NCBI RefSeq assembly: GCF_002869745.1
Contig: NZ_PNOS01000046.1
Location: 1 to 37,336, forward strand
Reading direction: 5' to 3'
Length of the DNA stretch: 37,336 bases
Origin: Oceaniglobus roseus
GTDB lineage: Bacteria > Pseudomonadota > Alphaproteobacteria > Rhodobacterales > Rhodobacteraceae
Shown here: in pieces, positions 1 through 6,514 of the stretch
How the letters are laid out: each line of letters starts with the position of its first letter
How positions within the stretch are numbered: the first letter of the stretch is position 1
The notes under the pieces: model-generated
The model's database searches: none
What the model was told of the DNA's origin: nothing
What the model saw: the letters and a program-made list of their open reading frames with translations, nothing else
Made by a program: the position numbers and the translations under genes

Positions 1-132
1 CTGGCCCTGCGCCTGGCCGCCCTGCCCCAGGGCGCGCTGGCGCAGCGCGGCGCCGATCTGGCCCCGATCGTGGCGCGTCTCGACGCGCTGGCCGGGCGCA
101 TGGCGGGCCCCGGCGGACCGGCGGCGCCCTGA
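1..132 (+). CDS. C-terminal fragment of an unidentified protein
   Basis: Frame 1 is open from the first base of the window and ends in TGA at 130-132, giving 43 residues of a C-terminus. The piece is rich in Ala, Leu, Gly and Pro and has a helix-like stretch followed by a Gly/Pro-rich tail. The codons are strongly G/C at third positions, like the neighbouring core genes, so this is probably a real gene end. The start is outside the window. No motif allows a family call. It is followed by a 70-base gap and then tRNA-Pro on the same strand. Confidence 0.5.
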   Translation: MALRLAALPQGALAQRGADLAPIVARLDALAGRMAGPGGPAAP

Positions 133-165
133 GCGGGCGGTGATGAACTTTCGTCGCAATCGCCC

Positions 166-194
166 CTTGCCTCTGCCGGGCAAGTCGTTAAAAG
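166..194 (+). promoter_or_regulatory. Possible tRNA-Pro promoter overlapping a small hairpin
   Basis: A TTGCCT hexamer (167-172) is followed after about 15-16 bp by TTAAAA/TAAAAG (188-194), placing a start point close to the tRNA 5' end at 205. The same stretch contains an inverted repeat CTTGCC/GGCAAG (166-171 and 179-184), which could instead help end the upstream gene. Both readings are weak and rest on sequence likeness only. Confidence 0.3.
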
Positions 195-204
195 CACCGT
201 CAGT

Positions 205-281
205 CGGGCTATGGCGCAGCCTGGTAGCGCGTCCGTCTGGGGGACGGAAGGTCGCAGGTTCAAGTCCTGCTAGCCCGACCA
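205..281 (+). tRNA. tRNA-Pro (anticodon GGG)
   Basis: This is a 77-nt cloverleaf with the CCA end encoded (279-281). The acceptor stem CGGGCTA (205-211) pairs perfectly with TAGCCCG (271-277), and A278 is the discriminator base. The anticodon stem TCCGT/ACGGA closes a 7-base loop CTGGGGG, so the anticodon is GGG (239-241), reading proline codon CCC. The T-arm carries the expected GGTTCAAGTCC-type sequence. A CCC-reading tRNA fits a high-GC genome. I see no duplicated tRNA end downstream that would mark an integrated element. Confidence 0.95.
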
Positions 282-324
282 ACAGCACTACCTCCGCCGC
301 TTTTCCTCTCCCCGGAGCATGGAC

Positions 325-1398
325 ATGAGCGGCGTTCTTCCCTGCCAGACCCTCACCCGGATGATCTCCGAAGGCGTCATCTCCGCCGATGTCGCGGTGA
401 CGGCCGAGCAGGTCCAGCCCGCCTCGCTCGACCTCCGCCTCGGCACCCACGCCTGGCGCGTGCGCGCCTCGTTCCTGGCCGGGGCCAAGGCGCGGGTCGA
501 GGACCGGCTCGAGGATTTCGCGATGCACCGGGTGGAGCTGACCGGCGGCGCGGTGCTGGAAAAGGGCTGCGTCTATGTTGTGCCGCTGATGGAGCGGCTG
601 GCGCTTCCCGAAGGGATCCAGGCGGCGGCGAACGCGAAAAGCTCCACCGGACGTCTCGACCTTCTGACCCGCACCATCACCGACGGCGGGACGGAGTTCG
701 ACCGCGTGCCCGAGGGCTACCACGGTCCCCTCTATGCCGAGATATGTCCCCGCTCGTTTTCGGTGCTGGTCCGGCCGGGGATGCGGCTGAACCAGATCCG
801 CTTCCGCACCGGCCCTGCCCGGCTGGACGACGCCGCGCTCCGGATGCTGCACGAGGAGACGCCGCTGGTCGACGGCCTGCCGGTGATCGACGACGGCCTC
901 GGCTTCTCGGTCGACCTGCGGCCCTCGGCGGGCGACCTCGTCGGATACCGCGCCAAGCCCCATTCCGGCGTCATCGACCTCGACCGCATCGCCCACTACC
1001 CGGCCCGCGAGTTCTGGGAGGACATCCGCACCACCGAGGGCCGCATCATCCTCGATCCCGGCGCCTTCTACATCCTCGTCTCCCGCGAAGCCGTCACCAT
1101 CCCCCCCGCCTACGCCGCCGAGATGGCGCCCTACCTCGCCATGGCCGGCGAATTCCGCGTCCACTACGCAGGCTTCTTCGACCCCGGCTTCGGCTGGGCC
1201 GGCGCCGGCGGCGCAGGCTCCCGCGGGGTGCTGGAGGTGCGCTGCCACGAGGCCCCCTTCGTGCTGGAACACGGCCAGGTCGTCGGACGGCTGGTCTTCG
1301 AGGCGATGGAGGCGGTGCCGGAGGTGCTCTACGGGGCCGGGATCAAGTCCAACTACCAGGGCCAGGGGCTGAAGCTGGCGAAGCATTTCGTGGGGTAG
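325..1398 (+). CDS. dcd: 2'-deoxycytidine 5'-triphosphate deaminase (long form)
   Basis: The product (357 aa) should deaminate dCTP to dUTP in the cytosol, supplying the dUMP branch of thymidylate synthesis. It is about twice the length of the classical E. coli Dcd and matches the long alphaproteobacterial family (PF06559). Two halves of dUTPase-like fold can be recognised. The first carries KSSTGRLDLLTR followed by a Gly-rich GYHGPLYAEI strand; the second carries HYAGFFDPGFGW and VRCHEAPF. The ATG at 325 is preferred over the in-frame ATG at 319, because the GGAG at 314-317 is 7 bases from 325 but only 1-2 from 319. It stands alone downstream of tRNA-Pro; the next genes are on the opposite strand. 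Confidence 0.92.
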   Translation: MSGVLPCQTLTRMISEGVISADVAVTAEQVQPASLDLRLGTHAWRVRASFLAGAKARVEDRLEDFAMHRVELTGGAVLEKGCVYVVPLMERLALPEGIQAAANAKSSTGRLDLLTRTITDGGTEFDRVPEGYHGPLYAEICPRSFSVLVRPGMRLNQIRFRTGPARLDDAALRMLHEETPLVDGLPVIDDGLGFSVDLRPSAGDLVGYRAKPHSGVIDLDRIAHYPAREFWEDIRTTEGRIILDPGAFYILVSREAVTIPPAYAAEMAPYLAMAGEFRVHYAGFFDPGFGWAGAGGAGSRGVLEVRCHEAPFVLEHGQVVGRLVFEAMEAVPEVLYGAGIKSNYQGQGLKLAKHFVG

Positions 1399-1399
1399 T

Positions 1400-1510
1400 G
1401 GGATCGGGAAATCCGAGTGGCAGCCCAGTGTCCGGTTTGAGCCTGAGTTTGGCATCCGATATGCCCACGAAGCGGCGTTCAGCTCATACGACGAACTGAA
1501 TTCACTCGAA
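1400..1510 (+). other. Possible remnant of a displaced coding sequence
   Basis: The stretch between the dcd stop and the toxin terminator has one frame (codons starting at 1400) that stays open and translates to a protein-like, mixed-composition peptide containing RFEPEFGIRYAHEAAFSSYD. It has no start codon or ribosome binding site and runs into the yoeB terminator and antisense region. Its base composition is less GC-rich than dcd. It may be the tail of a gene brought in or broken when the toxin-antitoxin segment inserted, or it may be chance. I do not recognise the peptide. Confidence 0.2.
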
Positions 1511-1514
1511 ATGG

Positions 1515-1534
1515 AAAAGGCCGCATCAGCGGCC
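1515..1534 (-). terminator. Intrinsic terminator of yefM-yoeB
   Basis: Read on the minus strand, GGCCGC-TGAT-GCGGCC forms a perfect 6-bp stem with a 4-base loop and is followed directly by TTTT (plus-strand AAAA at 1515-1518). It begins 7 bases after the yoeB stop codon, the expected position and orientation for rho-independent termination of the toxin-antitoxin transcript. It may also separate it from dcd. Confidence 0.75.
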
Positions 1535-1540
1535 ATTCCG

Positions 1541-1807
1541 TCAGTAATGGTACCTGCATTGTGCGATCTCCAATGCCTGGCTTTCTCCGCTTCCAGATAC
1601 TCGATAAACCAATCGGTCCGCTTTCGTGATCCTGCGAGACCACCACCCACCAAGATCGCCCTTCAGGGGTTCCGGCTTTCCGCTGCCTCTGAAAGGCGTC
1701 CGCTTCGTTTCCTTGATCAGATCATTAAGCCGATCAAAGACTTTGGCATCACTATCGCGCCAGGAGAGGTAGTCCTGCCAAGCATGATCAGAGAATATCA
1801 GCTTCAT
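1541..1807 (-). CDS. yoeB: YoeB-type toxin (ribosome-dependent mRNA endoribonuclease)
   Basis: The 88-aa product matches the whole YoeB family (RelE superfamily). YoeB toxins enter the ribosomal A site and cut mRNA when free of their antitoxin. Visible hallmarks are the N-terminal MKLIFSDHAWQDYLSW, the central KRTPFRGSGKPEPLKGDLGGWWSRRI with conserved Glu and Arg, and the C-terminal RLVYRV...CRYHY, which holds the terminal His-Tyr of the active site. The coding sequence overlaps the antitoxin's 3' end by 20 bases, as in a translationally coupled pair. It is followed by a terminator. Base composition is noticeably more AT-rich than dcd or scpB, suggesting acquisition. Length and key residues look complete, so it is probably functional. 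Confidence 0.93.
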   Translation of the reverse strand: MKLIFSDHAWQDYLSWRDSDAKVFDRLNDLIKETKRTPFRGSGKPEPLKGDLGGWWSRRITKADRLVYRVSGSGESQALEIAQCRYHY

Positions 1808-2054
1808 CGTCTAGGGTTTGCTCTGCGCCTCGCCCAGCGTCCAGTTGGGCGACAGATTCACGCAGGCGTCGCGCATTGGTCGGGGACGTAAGAAGGTAGA
1901 GCGTTTCCTGAATCGCGTCCCATTCTTCCTTTCCGACAACGACCACAGCCTCTCTGCCCGCACGAGTAATCGTGGTTTCGGTCTTATCACGGATCGCATG
2001 ATCCATGACTTCCTTCAGATGCTTACGCGCATCCGTATAGGTCACTATGTTCAT
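1788..2054 (-). CDS. yefM: YefM-type antitoxin (Phd/YefM family)
   Basis: The 88-aa product starts MNIVTYTDARKHLKEVMDHA, the DNA-binding N-terminal half typical of Phd/YefM. The ITRAGREAVVVVGKEEWDAIQETLYLL segment follows, and an acidic, probably disordered C-terminus (QTLDDEADIL) should wrap and neutralise YoeB. The family represses its own promoter, with YoeB as co-repressor. The gene lies upstream of the toxin, the normal order, and shares 20 bases with it. No good Shine-Dalgarno sequence is seen before the ATG at 2054. Two 11-bp direct repeats and a TGTACA operator lie in the leader. Confidence 0.93.
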   Translation of the reverse strand: MNIVTYTDARKHLKEVMDHAIRDKTETTITRAGREAVVVVGKEEWDAIQETLYLLTSPTNARRLRESVAQLDAGRGAEQTLDDEADIL

Positions 2055-2069
2055 GTGATTATTGAAGCT

Positions 2070-2093
2070 GATGCGAGATGATGATGCGAGATG
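2070..2093. repeat. Two 11-bp direct repeats in the yefM leader
   Basis: GATGCGAGATG occurs at 2070-2080 and again at 2083-2093 (13-bp period), between the predicted yefM promoter and its start codon. The function is unknown. It could be a slippage-prone leader sequence or a duplication scar. Confidence 0.7.
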
Positions 2094-2113
2094 CTACTTA
2101 GCACATATCCAGG

Positions 2114-2142
2114 AACATGGTACAAAATTCTGTACATGTCAA
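2114..2142 (-). promoter_or_regulatory. yefM-yoeB promoter with paired TGTACA operator
   Basis: On the minus strand a perfect -35 hexamer TTGACA (2142-2137) is followed after 17 bp by a weak -10, CATGTT (2119-2114). The spacer holds TGTACA (2136-2131), and TGTACC (2124-2119) runs from its end into the -10. Their centres are 12 bp apart. As I recall, YefM-YoeB operators characterised in E. coli use two TGTACA-core palindromes with this same spacing. Binding here would cover the promoter, so autorepression is expected. Confidence 0.7.
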
Positions 2143-2314
2143 GTGCTCGCTCTCCGGTTCAGCTACAGCATGCTATCCGCCGCCATTGCCGTTCACGGCA
2201 TCACGACAACCGCACCTTTGCAGTTCAGATGACTTCGAACTGTTGAAGCGACGAGTTTCAGCTTCGTCCGCCTAGCGGAAATCCAAGCTCAACCCTCGCT
2301 CCATCTGCGCCCCC

Positions 2315-2512
2315 TCAAAACCGCCCTATCCTCCGGACCACCCGCAACGCCTGCTTCGCCCGCTTCGCGTTCTGCCGCCCGGCCCGCGCCTGTGCCCGCT
2401 CCTCGGGCGTCATGTCGCGCGTCGGCTTGCGGCCGCCGGACATGCGGTCGATCCCGGCGTTGATGCCCTTGTTCAGGAACATCCGGACGATCATGTTCAC
2501 GAGCTGGTTCAC
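2315..2512 (-). CDS. Small basic protein at the end of the scp operon
   Basis: The 65-aa product has an N-terminal half (NQLVNMIVRMFLNKGINAGID) that could be an amphipathic or short membrane-associated helix. The second half is very basic (GGRKPTRDMTPEERAQARAGR...). The start is GTG at 2512, overlapping the scpB TGA in a GTGA junction, so translation is likely coupled. Similar short ORFs downstream of scpB are familiar to me from Rhodobacterales, but no function is known. It is the last gene of the argS-scpB series; beyond it the sequence changes to the more AT-rich toxin-antitoxin segment. Confidence 0.7.
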   Translation of the reverse strand: MNQLVNMIVRMFLNKGINAGIDRMSGGRKPTRDMTPEERAQARAGRQNAKRAKQALRVVRRIGRF

Positions 2513-3192
2513 GGCGTGTCCTCCCCGGCACTGTCTTCGGCGCCGTCGGCCTCGTCGAACAGGCTCGACTGGTCCTCTGCGCCCTCTTCGGACAGATCGT
2601 CCGGCGGCGGGCGGTTTTCAAGGAGACCCGCGGCCCGCAGCTCCTTCAGGCCCGGCAGGTCGCGGGCGGATTCGAGCCCGAAGTGGTCCAGGAACTCCTG
2701 CGTCACAACGAAGGTCACCGGGCGGCCCGGGGTCATGCGGCGGCGGCCGAGGCGGATCCATTCCAGCTCCAGCAGCTGGTCGATGGTTCCGCGCGAGACC
2801 GAGACGCCGCGGATCTCCTCGATCTCGGCGCGGGTCACGGGCTGGTGGTAGGCGACGATGGCCAGCGTCTCGATCGCGGCGCGCGAGAGCTTCCTCAGCT
2901 CCACCGTCTCCTTCTGCATCAGGAATCCGAGGTCGGGGGCGGTGCGGATCGCCCAGGCCTCGCCCACCCGCACCACATTCACCCCCCGCCCCTCGTAGCG
3001 GCGGCGCAGATGCTCGACCGCCGCGGCGGCGTCGCAGCCGTGGGGCATCCGCGCGTTCAGGTCGGCCACGGTGACGGGCGCGGGGCTGGCGAAGAGCACC
3101 GCCTCGACCATCCGCTCCTGCTCGGCCATCGGCGGCGCCTCGAACAGGCTGCCGGTGTCGGCCTCGGGCGCGTCGTGCGCGTCATCCTGCAT
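2509..3192 (-). CDS. scpB: Segregation and condensation protein B
   Basis: The product (227 aa) is the kleisin-associated winged-helix subunit of the SMC-ScpAB condensin, which organises newly replicated origins on the nucleoid. The core winged-helix pair is clear from about residue 24: EAVLFASPAPVTVADL, then LRRRYEGRGVNVVRVGEAWAIRT, LSRAAIETLAIVAYHQPVTRAEIEEIRGV and GRPVTFVVTQEFLDHFGL. These are standard ScpB landmarks. An acidic C-terminal tail of about 35 residues (DQSSLFDEADGAED) is a family-typical extension. Its ATG lies 11 bases inside the end of scpA, so the two subunits are probably made together. Confidence 0.95.
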   Translation of the reverse strand: MQDDAHDAPEADTGSLFEAPPMAEQERMVEAVLFASPAPVTVADLNARMPHGCDAAAAVEHLRRRYEGRGVNVVRVGEAWAIRTAPDLGFLMQKETVELRKLSRAAIETLAIVAYHQPVTRAEIEEIRGVSVSRGTIDQLLELEWIRLGRRRMTPGRPVTFVVTQEFLDHFGLESARDLPGLKELRAAGLLENRPPPDDLSEEGAEDQSSLFDEADGAEDSAGEDTP

Positions 3193-3976
3193 CGCGGGGC
3201 CCCCTGGCGCGGATCTGGATCGGCTCGAAGGTGCCGCTCTGGCGGATGTGGATGCGCCCGGCCTTGGCCAGCTCCAGCGAGGCCGCGAAATGGCTGGCAG
3301 TGGCCGAGCGGCGGCGCACCGGATCGCGCTCCCACCCGTCTGGGAGGTAGCTCAGGAGATCGGTCCAGTCGCCCGCGAAGCCGATGAGTCCGCGCATCCG
3401 CTCCAGCGCCTCTTCCAGCGTCATCACGTCCACGCGGTCCATCACGAAGGGGCGGAAATCGTCGCGGGTGCGGATCCGGGCATAGCCCTGCATCAGGTCC
3501 AGCAGAGTCGCGGTATAGCGGACGGTGCGGATCCGCTGGATCCCCTCGCCCTCGCCCCGAGCGAAGAAGTCCCGCCCCAGCCGGTCGCGCGCCATCAGCT
3601 TCGCCGCGCAGTCCCGCATGGCGGCAAGGCGTTCCAGCTGGAAGGCGAGATGCGCCGCCAGATCCTCGCCCGAGGGGCCCTCGTCGGCGGGATCGGGAGG
3701 CAGCAGGAGGCGCGACTTCAGGAAGGCGAGCCAGGCGGCCATCACGAGGTAGTCGGCGGCCAGCTCGATCCGCAGCGCCTTGGCGGTCTCGACGAAGGCA
3801 AGGTACTGGCGGGCGAGCGCGAGGACCGAGATCTGCCGCAGGTCCACCTTCTGCGTCCGCGACAGCGTCAGGAGCAGGTCGAGCGGCCCCTCGAAGCCGT
3901 CGACATCGACGATCAGCGCCTCGGCGGCGAGGCGGTCGGCGACGGACTCGAACTCGGGATCTGGATCATCGCTCAT
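3182..3976 (-). CDS. scpA: Segregation and condensation protein A (kleisin)
   Basis: The product (264 aa) is the kleisin that bridges the SMC heads in the bacterial condensin. It has the diagnostic N-terminal FEGPLDLLLTLSRTQKVDLRQISVLALARQYL and the following ADYLVMAAWLAFLKSRLLLP block, then a variable middle and a C-terminal winged helix. It starts at ATG 3976, sharing an ATGA junction with the nagZ stop, and overlaps scpB by 11 bases. The order nagZ-scpA-scpB is well known in alphaproteobacteria. Nothing unusual was seen. Confidence 0.95.
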   Translation of the reverse strand: MSDDPDPEFESVADRLAAEALIVDVDGFEGPLDLLLTLSRTQKVDLRQISVLALARQYLAFVETAKALRIELAADYLVMAAWLAFLKSRLLLPPDPADEGPSGEDLAAHLAFQLERLAAMRDCAAKLMARDRLGRDFFARGEGEGIQRIRTVRYTATLLDLMQGYARIRTRDDFRPFVMDRVDVMTLEEALERMRGLIGFAGDWTDLLSYLPDGWERDPVRRRSATASHFAASLELAKAGRIHIRQSGTFEPIQIRARGPRDAG

Positions 3977-4977
3977 GCAGGGTCCTTCAGGATCCCGGCA
4001 AGTTCCGCCTCGAGGGCGGGCATGTCAATGGCGCCAGGCGCGCGGCGGGCACCAAGCGCGCGGTCCGCCCGCTCTGCCGCCCGGCCCGTCAGCATCCCGG
4101 CGGTGGCGGCCACGTCCTCCATCTCCTGCGGGTCGGCGTGGCAGTGCAGGACCACGTCGCAGCCCGCATCCAGCGACAGGCGGGTGCGCTCGGCCATGCT
4201 GCCGCCCAGGGCCTGCATCGAGATGTCGTCGGTCATCAGCAACCCGTCGAAGCCGATGCTGCCGCGGATCACCCCGCCGATCACCTCGGGCGACTGGGTG
4301 GCGGGGCGGTCCGACAGGTGCGGCAGGACGATATGGGCGGTCATCCCGAGCGGCAGGTCGTTCAGGGCGCGGAACGGGGCGAAGTCGGTGGTCTCCAGCG
4401 TCGCGGGGTCGGCATCGGCGAAGGGCAGCGCCTTGTGGCTGTCGACCTTCCCGAGCCCATGGCCCGGCATGTGCTTCATCACCGGCAGGACGCCGCCGTC
4501 GAGGAAGCCTTCGGCGGTGGCCCGCGCGTTCTGTGTCACCTGCGCCGCCGTGGTGCCGTAGCAGCGGTTCCTGAGGAACGGGTGGGTCTCGGGACGGGCC
4601 ACGTCGCAGGTGGGCGCGCAGTTGGCGTCGATCCCGACCGCGCGCAGCTCGTCCGCGATGATCCGGGCGCGCAGGTATTGGGCGCGGGCGGCGCCCCGTC
4701 CCGCGGCCTCCACCTGGTCCAGCGGGTGCATCCACTCGCGCCAGTGCGGCGCGCGCAGCCGCTGCACCCGGCCGCCTTCCTGGTCGACGAGAACCGGGGC
4801 GTCGTACCCGACGGCATCGCGCAACGCGCCGGTGAGCCTGCGCAACTGGTCCGGGGCCTCGACGTTGCGGGCGAAAAGGATGAAGCCGAAGGGGCGCGCC
4901 TCGCGGAAGAAGGCGGCCTCGCGGGGCAGGAGGTCGGGGCCGTGACAGCCGAAGATGTAGGCGCCGAAGGGGGTCAT
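3973..4977 (-). CDS. nagZ: Beta-N-acetylhexosaminidase NagZ (GH3)
   Basis: The product (334 aa) should remove N-acetylglucosamine from anhydromuropeptides in the cytosol during peptidoglycan recycling. It is a single-domain GH3 enzyme. Visible motifs are PVLVDQEGGRVQRL (about 61-74), the KHMPGHG loop with the catalytic-loop histidine (168-174) and MTDDISM (248-254), which holds the nucleophile aspartate. No signal peptide is present. The ATG at 4977 (MTPFGAYIFG) is chosen because the family begins there; the frame runs 35 codons further upstream without a family match. It ends in an ATGA overlap with scpA. Confidence 0.93.
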   Translation of the reverse strand: MTPFGAYIFGCHGPDLLPREAAFFREARPFGFILFARNVEAPDQLRRLTGALRDAVGYDAPVLVDQEGGRVQRLRAPHWREWMHPLDQVEAAGRGAARAQYLRARIIADELRAVGIDANCAPTCDVARPETHPFLRNRCYGTTAAQVTQNARATAEGFLDGGVLPVMKHMPGHGLGKVDSHKALPFADADPATLETTDFAPFRALNDLPLGMTAHIVLPHLSDRPATQSPEVIGGVIRGSIGFDGLLMTDDISMQALGGSMAERTRLSLDAGCDVVLHCHADPQEMEDVAATAGMLTGRAAERADRALGARRAPGAIDMPALEAELAGILKDPA

Positions 4978-5084
4978 GGGCAGAACCTGCTGACGTTCGG
5001 ATGGGTGCCCTGCCAGATCCTGACGAGGGACCGCGGAGATGTCGCGCCCGGCGGCGACGCCGGACACCCCACAGGCGGGCAATA

Positions 5085-5108
5085 CTCCCCCGCGCGCGGC
5101 CGGGGGAG
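5085..5108 (-). terminator. Hairpin between the SPOR gene and nagZ
   Basis: CTCCCCCG (5085-5092) pairs with CGGGGGAG (5101-5108) around an 8-base GC loop. It lies in the 276-base gap between the SPOR gene stop and the nagZ start. There is no real T-run, so it is more likely a processing or attenuation hairpin than a full intrinsic terminator. The rest of the gap shows no ORF I would defend. Confidence 0.35.
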
Positions 5109-5253
5109 GCCCTTCGTGCGGCGCGGCTCCGCCGGTTCACTCGGCGCGTGCCAGCCGATCCGGGCAACCTGAAACTGCATTGCAGGGCGTTCCGCGCAAA
5201 TCTGCCCCGCCGGGTCGCCGGTCACGACCGGGCGAGGCGATGAAAGGTCTGCC

Positions 5254-6408
5254 CTACCGCACCACCACCGGAATGCAGTCCGCCTTCTTCGCCAGCAGGG
5301 CCGAGCAGAAGCGGCGGGCGTCGGCGAGATCCTCGAAACCCATGGCACGCAGGCGGTAGAAGGTCTTGCCGCCGGATTGCGCGCGCTGCACGACGCGGGA
5401 CTTGCCCGCGAAGTAGTCCTCGAACTGGCCGCCGATCTTCTCCCACTGGCTGCGGGCGATCTCGGCACTCTCGAAGGCGCCAAGCTGGACCAGGCGGGTG
5501 CCCGCGGCCAGCGTGTCGGGATCGACCTCGTCCGCCGCCTCGACCGAGGCCGAGGCGGGGGTGACGTTCACCGGCGCGGCCACGGCCGCGGCCAGGCGCA
5601 CGGGGCGGGCCGGCGGGCGGGGCGACCGGGCGAGGCCGCGATCGTCGTTCAGCGCAACGGGATCGGTGATCGCCTCAGCGGCGGTGGTGTCCTCGCCCTC
5701 GTCGAGCGGTTCGGCATTGTCCAGCGGTTCGACCCCGGCGGCCAGCGCCTCGGCCAGCGCCAGCGCATCGGCCGCGGGATCGCCGGTGAGCTCGGGCATG
5801 GCGGGCCCGTCGCTCAGCGCCTCGGCCACGGCGCGGTCGGTGGCAAGCGCCCCCTCCGGAATGTCCTCGACCGTGCCGGGCGCCTCGCCGAGGTCGGCCT
5901 CGGCCATGGTGGCGGCGTCCTGCCCCTGCCCGTCCTCCGACGCGGAGTTCATGGCCAGCGCCCCGGTCTCGTCACCGTCGGCCGGGGCGGCCGTGGCGGC
6001 CTCTGCCATCTTCGGCAGGCGCGGGCGCGGCAGGTCCTCGGGCGCGAGGGCCAGCGGCGGCGGGGCAAGGATCACCTGGTCGGCCGGGCCGCCCGCTGTA
6101 CCCTCGGCGGCGACGCGGTTCACGGCCAGGCCCTGGTGCTCGGCCATGTCGCCGCCCGGATCGTCGGGGGCGGGGCGCATCGGCCCCTCGAGCGCGCGCA
6201 CCACCGGCACACCGGTCACGTCGCGCACCAGGAGCTTGTAGCCCCAGACGGCGGTGCCCGCGATCAGCGCCAGCGAGACGAGACCGCCGGTCCAGTTGAC
6301 GATGTTCGCGACACTTCGCGACGGGGCCGGGGCGCCTTCGGGGCGCAGCGTCGCCGCGCGCTCCGCGCGGAGTCCGTCGGTATAGGGATCGCTGTAAACG
6401 TCCGTCAT
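5254..6408 (-). CDS. SPOR-domain inner-membrane protein
   Basis: The product (384 aa) has a short cytosolic N-terminus and one membrane segment at about residues 38-60 (GGLVSLALIAGTAVWGYKLL). A long Ala/Glu/Pro-rich low-complexity periplasmic linker follows. A C-terminal SPOR domain occupies about the last 80 residues (GTRLVQLGAFESAEIARSQW ... RLRAMGFEDLADARRFC). SPOR domains bind denuded septal peptidoglycan, so a division or cell-wall role is expected; this is inferred from the family. It sits between argS and nagZ, a familiar arrangement in Rhodobacterales. The 106-base gap to argS contains a GGCCC-TTCG-GGGCC hairpin (6446-6459, minus strand). The linker is poorly conserved by nature. Confidence 0.88.
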   Translation of the reverse strand: MTDVYSDPYTDGLRAERAATLRPEGAPAPSRSVANIVNWTGGLVSLALIAGTAVWGYKLLVRDVTGVPVVRALEGPMRPAPDDPGGDMAEHQGLAVNRVAAEGTAGGPADQVILAPPPLALAPEDLPRPRLPKMAEAATAAPADGDETGALAMNSASEDGQGQDAATMAEADLGEAPGTVEDIPEGALATDRAVAEALSDGPAMPELTGDPAADALALAEALAAGVEPLDNAEPLDEGEDTTAAEAITDPVALNDDRGLARSPRPPARPVRLAAAVAAPVNVTPASASVEAADEVDPDTLAAGTRLVQLGAFESAEIARSQWEKIGGQFEDYFAGKSRVVQRAQSGGKTFYRLRAMGFEDLADARRFCSALLAKKADCIPVVVR

Positions 6409-6514
6409 GTCCTGCCTCTCACTGCTCGCACCGCATGACGGTCACGGCCCCGAAGGGCCCAGCCGCCTGCAATGTCCTGTCGTTCGCCTGTTCGGTTCCG
6501 CAGGGCGCCTGTTA

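Noticed and set aside
205-2314. tRNA-Pro as the attachment site of an integrated island ending near scpB
   Set aside because: No integrase and no repeated tRNA 3' end were found, and core gene dcd lies between the tRNA and the toxin-antitoxin segment.
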